From Chlorobiales bacterium (GTDB lineage Bacteria > Bacteroidota > Chlorobiia > Chlorobiales > Chlorobiaceae), in the NCBI GenBank assembly GCA_022360415.1, contig JAKSDB010000223.1:1-9307 (forward strand): a DNA stretch of 9,307 nucleotides. The letters run 5' to 3'. Both the position numbers and the translations under genes were made by a program. Shown one piece after another: positions 5,222 to 9,307 of this stretch; positions within the stretch are counted from its first letter, which is position 1, and every line of letters begins with the position of its first letter. Below the pieces are notes generated by a model. It saw nothing but the letters and a program-made list of their open reading frames with translations, was not told the origin of the DNA and did no database searches.

Positions 5222-6412
5222 ATGAAAAGTGATGTGGTTATTGTCGGCGGAGGGATCAGCGGCCTGAGCCTTGCGTTCTACTCCGCAAAGGCAGGGTTTA
5301 AAACCACCCTGCTGGAAAAAAACGACAGTGTCGGCGGGTCTTTCAACTCTCACCTCTATACCGGCGATAGCACGGCGTTCTGGCTTGAGATGGGAGCGCA
5401 TACCTGCTATAACTCATATCAGAACCTGCTGGACATTGTCGATGCCTGTCATGTGAGCGACTCCATTATTCCCCGGGCGAAAGTCCCTTTCATGCTCCTG
5501 GTCGACAAGAAACTTACATCGGTTTTTTCAGCGCTCAACATTTTCGAAGCTCTCAAATCCATTCCGAACATTTTTTCTCTCAAAAAAGAGGGGTTGAGCG
5601 TTCGTGAGTATTACTCGAAAATCGTCGGGGTAAACAATTACAACAATACCCTCAGCCATTTTTTCAACGCGGTCCCTTCGCAGCCGACCGATGATTTTCC
5701 GGCCGATATGATGTTTAAATCACGGGCGAAGCGAAAGGAGGTGCTGAAGAATTATACCTTCAGGGAAGGCTTGCAGTCGGTCGCGAAAGCAATCGCGAAA
5801 AGCAAGGGGATCAATGTTTTTACCGGTCAGGAAGTGACCGGCATCGAGGTGGTTGAAAGCGGCTACGCGATAACAACCGGATCGGGAGTGACACATTCTG
5901 CAGCCACGCTTGCTCTTGCCACCCCGTCTGCGGTTTCCTCGCGGTTACTTCAAACGATCGAGGCGGACATTGCCGGCCATCTCGGAACGCTGAAGGCCGC
6001 TTCGGTTGATTCCCTCGGCGTTGTGGTCAGAAAAGAAGATATATCTGTCAGGCCGGTAGCCGCGATCATTTCTCCAAACGACACCTTCTTTTCGGCGGTT
6101 TCCCGCGACACGGTTCCTGACGATCAATACCGCGGTTTCGCTTTTCATTTCAGGACGGGAGAGAGCGATGAAACAAAAATGCGGAGAATCACCGAAGTAC
6201 TCGGTATCAGGGAGGATGCGATCATTCACAGGTACGAGGTTATGAACACGGTGCCTTCCCTGCGTGTCGGTCACCGAGAGTGGCTGGAAAAGATGGACGA
6301 CATGCTTGCCGGTAAAAACCTGCTTTTGACTGGCAACTATTTCGGTGGTATGGCGATCGAGGACTGTGTTTCCCGTTCTCTCAGCGAGAGCGGACGGTTG
6401 AAAAAAAGCTGA
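5222..6412 (+). CDS. FAD-dependent oxidoreductase, amine oxidase / protoporphyrinogen-oxidase (HemY) like
   Basis: This 396-residue flavoprotein starts at once with the FAD-binding Rossmann motif VVIVGGGISGLSLA (G9, G11, G14), the ribose-binding acidic residue at the end of strand 2 (LLEKN, E32) and the following VGGSF. The C-terminus has the second FAD contact as in HemY-type enzymes: LRVGHREWLEKM then KNLLLTGNYFGGMAIEDCVSRS (about 363-386), which parallels the GH...GN-G..I.DC pattern of protoporphyrinogen oxidase. The middle is shorter than in standard HemY (about 450-470 residues). It may therefore act in porphyrin or chlorophyll synthesis or be a related amine or carotenoid oxidase. I lean to a HemY-like role but cannot prove it. 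AGGCGG before the ATG serves as ribosome binding site. A strong terminator follows. Confidence 0.8.
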   Translation: MKSDVVIVGGGISGLSLAFYSAKAGFKTTLLEKNDSVGGSFNSHLYTGDSTAFWLEMGAHTCYNSYQNLLDIVDACHVSDSIIPRAKVPFMLLVDKKLTSVFSALNIFEALKSIPNIFSLKKEGLSVREYYSKIVGVNNYNNTLSHFFNAVPSQPTDDFPADMMFKSRAKRKEVLKNYTFREGLQSVAKAIAKSKGINVFTGQEVTGIEVVESGYAITTGSGVTHSAATLALATPSAVSSRLLQTIEADIAGHLGTLKAASVDSLGVVVRKEDISVRPVAAIISPNDTFFSAVSRDTVPDDQYRGFAFHFRTGESDETKMRRITEVLGIREDAIIHRYEVMNTVPSLRVGHREWLEKMDDMLAGKNLLLTGNYFGGMAIEDCVSRSLSESGRLKKS

Positions 6413-6433
6413 TAGAGGAAACGATCCGATAAT

Positions 6434-6465
6434 AAAAAAGGAGGCCCTTTCAAGCCTCCTTTTTT
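6434..6465. terminator. Bidirectional intrinsic terminator
   Basis: AAAAAAGGAGGC and GCCTCCTTTTTT form a perfect 12-bp inverted repeat around an 8-base loop. A run of six T follows on either strand. It lies between the plus-strand flavoprotein stop (6412) and the minus-strand porin stop (6483), so it can end both transcripts. Confidence 0.92.
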
Positions 6466-6482
6466 GTGCCGAAAAAAGCGGA

Positions 6483-7187
6483 TCAGAAGTTATAGCGCAG
6501 ACCGATCAGCGCGGAATGGCTGTCGATCGAGATGTTATGAGGATCGTTTTCAATAACGTCGTCATCATCCCGGGATGTGATGTCCGCTGCATCGAAATAA
6601 CGGTAGCGCACGTCAACCATGATGCCGTCACCGACAGGGATGGCTACACCCGCTCCGACCTGGAGCGCCCAGGTTGTTTCGCTGAAGTTGGATGAGGCTT
6701 CTTCATCTTCGATTCCGCCTTCGGGATCGACTTCAGGTCCGACACCGTCGAATTTGACCGTAACGGCCCCGACACCTGCCGTCAGGAAAAGCTCGACGTC
6801 GGAGTTGTCCATCAGCGAGATGTCGTAGTAGCCGTTGAACATGTAAGTGGTCAGCGAGACATCGCCAAAACCGTCTTCCGTGTTCGTGTCTTCATCATCG
6901 GTTTCAGTTACCGAGGCCACGTCGTTTGACTGATAACCTATTTCAGCTTCCAGCCTGACAGAGCCGTAATCATATCCGAGAGCGCCGTTAAGGGCAATGC
7001 CGGAATCGAAGGCAAAGCCGACGCTGTCATCACCGTCATCCTCATCATTTTCAGTCGGTGTTGAGGTGACATCGTCGAACCATGCAATGCCGGCATTTGC
7101 CGAGGCGTAGGAGTTGCCGGCGTATGACTTCGCGGAGAAGCCGAAAACGAGGGCAGCCACTAACAACAGTGAAAGTGCTTTTTTCAT
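6483..7187 (-). CDS. Outer-membrane beta-barrel protein, tandem paralogue 1
   Basis: This 234-residue protein has a clear Sec signal peptide (MKKALSLLLVAALVFGFSAKSYA, cleaved after Ala23). The mature part alternates amphipathic strands with acidic loops and ends in ALIGLRYNF, whose terminal Phe is the usual signal for BAM-mediated outer-membrane insertion. Size and pattern suggest a small barrel of about eight strands, like OmpW/OmpX or surface-antigen-type proteins. Loops are rich in Asp/Glu (for example PTENDEDDGDDS), giving a strongly acidic protein that could bind cations or suit salty water. It is the most diverged of the three copies: it has GYDYGSV where the others have GCDFGST, so no cysteine. 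There is no Shine-Dalgarno; an A-rich leader precedes the ATG. Its own terminator lies at 6434-6465 and it shares a leader with paralogue 2, so it is probably transcribed alone. Confidence 0.88.
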   Translation of the reverse strand: MKKALSLLLVAALVFGFSAKSYAGNSYASANAGIAWFDDVTSTPTENDEDDGDDSVGFAFDSGIALNGALGYDYGSVRLEAEIGYQSNDVASVTETDDEDTNTEDGFGDVSLTTYMFNGYYDISLMDNSDVELFLTAGVGAVTVKFDGVGPEVDPEGGIEDEEASSNFSETTWALQVGAGVAIPVGDGIMVDVRYRYFDAADITSRDDDDVIENDPHNISIDSHSALIGLRYNF

Positions 7188-7284
7188 GATTGGTGCTTTT
7201 ATTTAAAAGAGTTAGGGTTTTGCTGCAAAAAAAAGAATACTTCCTACGGAAAAAAAGTTAATGAACCAAGAGCTTTTGTCCTAA
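7188..7284 (-). promoter_or_regulatory. Conserved leader/promoter region of paralogue 1
   Basis: Read on the minus strand, this region holds in order TTAGGACAA (7276-7284), a TTGGTTCATTAAC block, an eight-T run, the near-palindrome TTTTGCAGCAAAA (7218-7230) and CCTAACTC (7210-7217), then an A-rich stretch to the ATG. The same order of blocks precedes paralogue 2. I cannot assign -35 and -10 boxes with confidence. Confidence 0.5.
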
Positions 7285-7308
7285 TGATGCATGCAGGGTA
7301 TCTGTACG

Positions 7309-7351
7309 GGGAAAAAGAAAAAAGAAGGCCTGTGCAATAATGTACAGGCCT
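7309..7351 (-). terminator. Intrinsic terminator of paralogue 2
   Basis: On the minus strand, AGGCCTGTACA (7341-7351) pairs with TGCACAGGCCT (7326-7336) around the loop TTAT, an 11-bp stem with one G-U pair. It is followed by TTCTTTTTTCTTTTTC. It sits 25-50 bp after the paralogue 2 stop. Confidence 0.88.
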
Positions 7352-7375
7352 CCTTGCTGTTCCCAGTAAACCTGC

Positions 7376-8116
7376 TTAGAAGCTGTAGCGCAGGCCGAGA
7401 AGCGCCGAATGGCTGTCGATGGAAATGTTCATCGGGTCCTCCACGAACAGCTCATCGTCATCCCTCGTTGTGATGTCGGCAGCGTCGAAGTAACGGTACC
7501 GGGCATCTACCATGATGCCGTCGCCAACCGGGATGGCAACACCGGCTCCAAGCTGGTACGCCCAGGTTGTTTCACTGAAGGTCGAGGTGTAGTCATCGAC
7601 AACGTCATACGTCTCATCCATGTCGATGCCCGGGCCGACCGAATCAAAATGCACGAAGACTGCGCCGACACCGGCTGTGAGGAAGATCTCGACACCGGAA
7701 CCTTCCATCGGCGCGATGTCATAATAACCGTTGAGCATGAAGGTAGTCAGCGATACGTCGCCCGTGCCCTCTTCCGTTTCCAAACGATCCCTCTCAGAAA
7801 TATAGGGGGGCTCATACGGATCCAGGAATTCAACGTAATCAAAGGTTATTGATTTAACATCGTTTTTCTGGTAACCCATCTCGGCCTCTATCCTTGTCGA
7901 GCCGAAATCGCAGCCGATAGCGCCGGTAAGGGCAATACCGGAGTCGAATGAAAGATCGACGGTGTCGTCTTCGTCGCCTTCGACCTGGGTTGCGGTGGCA
8001 TCGTCAAACCATGCCATGCCGACATTGCCGGAAATGTATTTCTTCGCGGCGAACGTCTCGGCCGACATGCCCATGACGAAAAGGGCGGCAATCAGTAGTG
8101 AAAGTGCTTTTTTCAT
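7376..8116 (-). CDS. Outer-membrane beta-barrel protein, tandem paralogue 2
   Basis: This 246-residue protein has a signal peptide (MKKALSLLIAALFVMGMSAETFA, cleaved after Ala23) and a terminal SALLGLRYSF beta-signal. It shares with paralogue 3 the blocks FDSGIALTGA-GCDFGSTR, GDVSLTTFMLNGYYDI, VEIFLTAGVGA-FVHFD, SETTWAYQLGAGVAIPVGDG and ARYRYFD-ADI. These are the barrel strands. The differences lie in the acidic loops between them; the longest extra loop is at about residues 97-113 (FLDPYEPPYISERDRLE). It has a single cysteine in GCDFG, odd for an outer-membrane barrel. As an outer-membrane protein it may be a small porin, a structural surface protein or a cation-binding protein; no specific substrate can be read. 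It is flanked by its own leader and terminator, so it is a separate transcription unit. Confidence 0.9.
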   Translation of the reverse strand: MKKALSLLIAALFVMGMSAETFAAKKYISGNVGMAWFDDATATQVEGDEDDTVDLSFDSGIALTGAIGCDFGSTRIEAEMGYQKNDVKSITFDYVEFLDPYEPPYISERDRLETEEGTGDVSLTTFMLNGYYDIAPMEGSGVEIFLTAGVGAVFVHFDSVGPGIDMDETYDVVDDYTSTFSETTWAYQLGAGVAIPVGDGIMVDARYRYFDAADITTRDDDELFVEDPMNISIDSHSALLGLRYSF

Positions 8117-8203
8117 GGTGTTTTTTTATTTCTGTGAGTTAGGATTTTGCTGCAAAAAAACATTTCTACCGGGAAGATAGTGAACAATTCATACTTGTCC
8201 TAA
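8117..8203 (-). promoter_or_regulatory. Conserved leader/promoter region of paralogue 2
   Basis: The minus strand carries TTAGGACAA (8195-8203), TTGTTCACTATC, an eight-T run, TTTTGCAGCAAAA (8145-8157) and CCTAACTC, then an A-rich stretch before the ATG, without a Shine-Dalgarno. Block order and spacing match the leader of paralogue 1, only about 10 bp shorter. Conservation outside the coding region suggests a promoter plus a 5' UTR element. Confidence 0.5.
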
Positions 8204-8248
8204 AACGCCTGCCATTCTTCTCTCTGTGGTAAGAATTCATAAAGAGAA

Positions 8249-8275
8249 AGGAGGCCTGTTCATTGCAGGCCTCCT
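8249..8275 (-). terminator. Intrinsic terminator of paralogue 3
   Basis: AGGAGGCCTG (8249-8258) and CAGGCCTCCT (8266-8275) form a perfect 10-bp stem around a 7-base loop. On the minus strand it is followed by TTCTCTTTAT, a weaker U-tract than in the other two terminators. It lies 30 bp after the paralogue 3 stop. Confidence 0.8.
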
Positions 8276-8304
8276 CGAACGGGTTCATCGCATGTGAGAG
8301 CGCT

Positions 8305-9003
8305 TCAGAAATTGTAACGCAGGCCGATAAGCGCGGAATGGCTGTCGATGGAAAGGTTCATCGGATCATCGTCGGTCACCTCGTCATCATTCCTGGATGA
8401 GATGTCGGCGGAGTCGAAGTAGCGGTAGCGCGCGTCAACCATCACACCGTCGCCGACCGGGATGGCAACGCCAGCTCCAAGCTGGTACGCCCAGGTTGTT
8501 TCGCTGAAGGTCGAAGTGTAATCAGGGTAAAAACTCCCGTCATCCCAGCCCGGACCTACTTCATCGAAATGAACGAACGCCGCGCCGACACCTGCGGTCA
8601 GGAAGATTTCAACGCCGGAGTCGTCCATCGGCACGATGTCGTAATATCCGTTGAGCATGAAGGTCGTCAGTGACACATCGCCGGATGCATCTTCTGTAAA
8701 AGGGCCTTTATAATCAGGATCATCCCAGGTCAGGCTTGAAACGTCATTGGACTGGTATCCCAGCTCGGCTTCGAGCCTGGTTGAGCCGAAGTCGCAGCCG
8801 AAGGCGCCGGTAAGGGCAATACCGGAGTCAAAAGAGTATTCAATCGTCGTGTCTTCATCGCCTTCGACCTGGGATGTGGTGGCATTGTCGAACCATGCCA
8901 TCCCGATGTTTCCGGCTGCATAGAAGTTTTTGCCTGCGAAGGACGTTGCCGACCAGCCTATAACGAAGACTGCCGCGACCAGTAATGAAAGTGCCTTTTT
9001 CAT
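8305..9003 (-). CDS. Outer-membrane beta-barrel protein, tandem paralogue 3
   Basis: This 232-residue protein has a signal peptide (MKKALSLLVAAVFVIGWSATSFA, cleaved after Ala23) and the ending SALIGLRYNF. It is nearly the same as paralogue 2 in the barrel strands, with its own acidic loops (for example TWDDPDYKGPFTEDAS and GWDDGSFYPDYTS) and the same lone cysteine in GCDFGST. Its upstream region does not share the TTTTGCAGCAAAA leader of the other two and keeps only the CCTAAC block, so it may be regulated differently. It lies 135 bp after the hydrogenase gene, on the same strand, with a candidate promoter of its own between them. Three tandem copies with conserved barrels and diverging loops point to duplication followed by loop diversification. 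Confidence 0.9.
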   Translation of the reverse strand: MKKALSLLVAAVFVIGWSATSFAGKNFYAAGNIGMAWFDNATTSQVEGDEDTTIEYSFDSGIALTGAFGCDFGSTRLEAELGYQSNDVSSLTWDDPDYKGPFTEDASGDVSLTTFMLNGYYDIVPMDDSGVEIFLTAGVGAAFVHFDEVGPGWDDGSFYPDYTSTFSETTWAYQLGAGVAIPVGDGVMVDARYRYFDSADISSRNDDEVTDDDPMNLSIDSHSALIGLRYNF

Positions 9004-9077
9004 AGTTTGGGTGTTTTTTCTCTTTGTTTGTTAGGTGTCAGGAAAACAGTGTTGCCGATAAACGCTTACATCATGCA

Positions 9078-9083
9078 ATTATA
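9078..9083 (-). promoter_or_regulatory. Candidate -10 box for paralogue 3
   Basis: TATAAT on the minus strand (within TTTGTATAATTGC) lies 74 bp before the paralogue 3 ATG. No good TTGACA-like hexamer stands 16-18 bp upstream (TTTCCT at 17 bp). It is plausible because the gene needs a promoter between it and the hydrogenase gene. Confidence 0.35.
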
Positions 9084-9138
9084 CAAATATTTATCAATAC
9101 AGGAAACAATAAAATGCTTGAATTTTTCGCAGTTACAT

Positions 9139-9307
9139 TCAATGCACCGAGCATGAGATGCAGGGGTCGTAGCTCCTGACCGCCATTTCGCAAAGCTGTT
9201 GTATCTCCTTGTCGGTTTTTCCTTCTTCCAGTGCTTTTTGGGCAAGTGCTTTCAGGTCAAGGTGGATGTTGGCGTTATTTTGTGTGGTCGGTATGATGCA
9301 ATTCCCC
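9139..9307 (-). CDS. [NiFe]-hydrogenase large (alpha) subunit, group 3-like, C-terminal fragment
   Basis: The last 55 residues of a hydrogenase catalytic subunit enter from the right edge. The translation begins GNCIIPTTQNNANIHLDL, the block before the last helix in group 3 enzymes. It continues through a helical stretch (ALAQKALEEGKTDKEIQQLCEMA) and ends VRSYDPCISCSVH. DPCxxCxxH is the C-terminal metal motif; its two Cys bind Ni and Fe. RSYDPCISC is typical of the cytoplasmic group 3 (NAD(P)-linked or sulfhydrogenase) enzymes, which exchange H2 with pyridine nucleotides or sulfur. Unusually, the TGA follows directly after the His, the residue after which a maturation protease normally cuts, so there is no C-terminal extension. 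The gene would be last in its operon, with the other subunits lying to the right, outside the window. Confidence 0.92.
   Translation of the reverse strand, partial: GNCIIPTTQNNANIHLDLKALAQKALEEGKTDKEIQQLCEMAVRSYDPCISCSVH

Noticed and set aside
7409..7852. A 147-residue plus-strand frame across the second barrel gene
   Set aside because: It is antisense to a gene with signal peptide, paralogues and C-terminal beta-signal, so it is a shadow of codon bias.
6434..8275. The three GGAGGC-type inverted repeats as a CRISPR-like or REP array
   Set aside because: Each lies just after a barrel gene stop, has a T-run on the right strand, and the spacing is gene-sized; they are terminators.

Overview
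The window looks like accessory chromosomal DNA from a green sulfur bacterium (Chlorobi: Chlorobium, Prosthecochloris or Pelodictyon type). This is an inference. It rests on the partial cytoplasmic group 3 [NiFe]-hydrogenase large subunit at the right edge, next to tandem acidic outer-membrane beta-barrel genes, and on intermediate GC with an AT-rich left part. No marker gene such as rRNA or a photosystem gene is present to settle it.

Left part (1-2900): the AT-rich 3' end of an unrecognised gene; a small type II toxin-antitoxin pair (PF09720-like antitoxin and RelE/ParE toxin) whose toxin is frameshifted; a short-chain dehydrogenase/reductase with an atypical NNH motif; and, on the minus strand, a membrane-anchored protein of unknown function with a winged-helix-like C-terminus. 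The 937-1196 gap holds no gene I can support.

Middle part (3100-5220): two MNT/HEPN (MntA/HepT-type) toxin-antitoxin modules arranged back to back. The minus-strand module appears intact. In the plus-strand module the nucleotidyltransferase is intact, but its HEPN partner is split by a 144-bp miniature element (4364-4507) with perfect 17-bp terminal inverted repeats and probable TGAG target duplications. It is also cut off a second time, just before a gamma-carbonic-anhydrase gene. A diverged copy of the same element's right end lies directly after the carbonic-anhydrase stop codon, and a weaker left-end-like sequence lies at the HEPN break. This raises the possibility that the carbonic-anhydrase gene came in as, or was bracketed by, a related element.

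Right part (5222-9307): a HemY/amine-oxidase-type FAD oxidoreductase on the plus strand, a bidirectional terminator, then three tandem minus-strand paralogues encoding small acidic outer-membrane beta-barrel proteins. Each has a signal peptide, a C-terminal aromatic beta-signal and its own GGAGGC/AGGCCT-type terminator. The two left copies share a conserved leader containing TTAGGACAA and the near-palindrome TTTTGCAGCAAAA (minus-strand sense). The window ends in the C-terminus of a group 3 [NiFe]-hydrogenase large subunit that stops exactly at the last metal-ligand motif residue, with no cleavable C-terminal extension.

Overall this is a patch of mobile or defence-like modules, in which two of three toxins are broken while all three antitoxins remain open, next to more ordinary metabolic and envelope genes.
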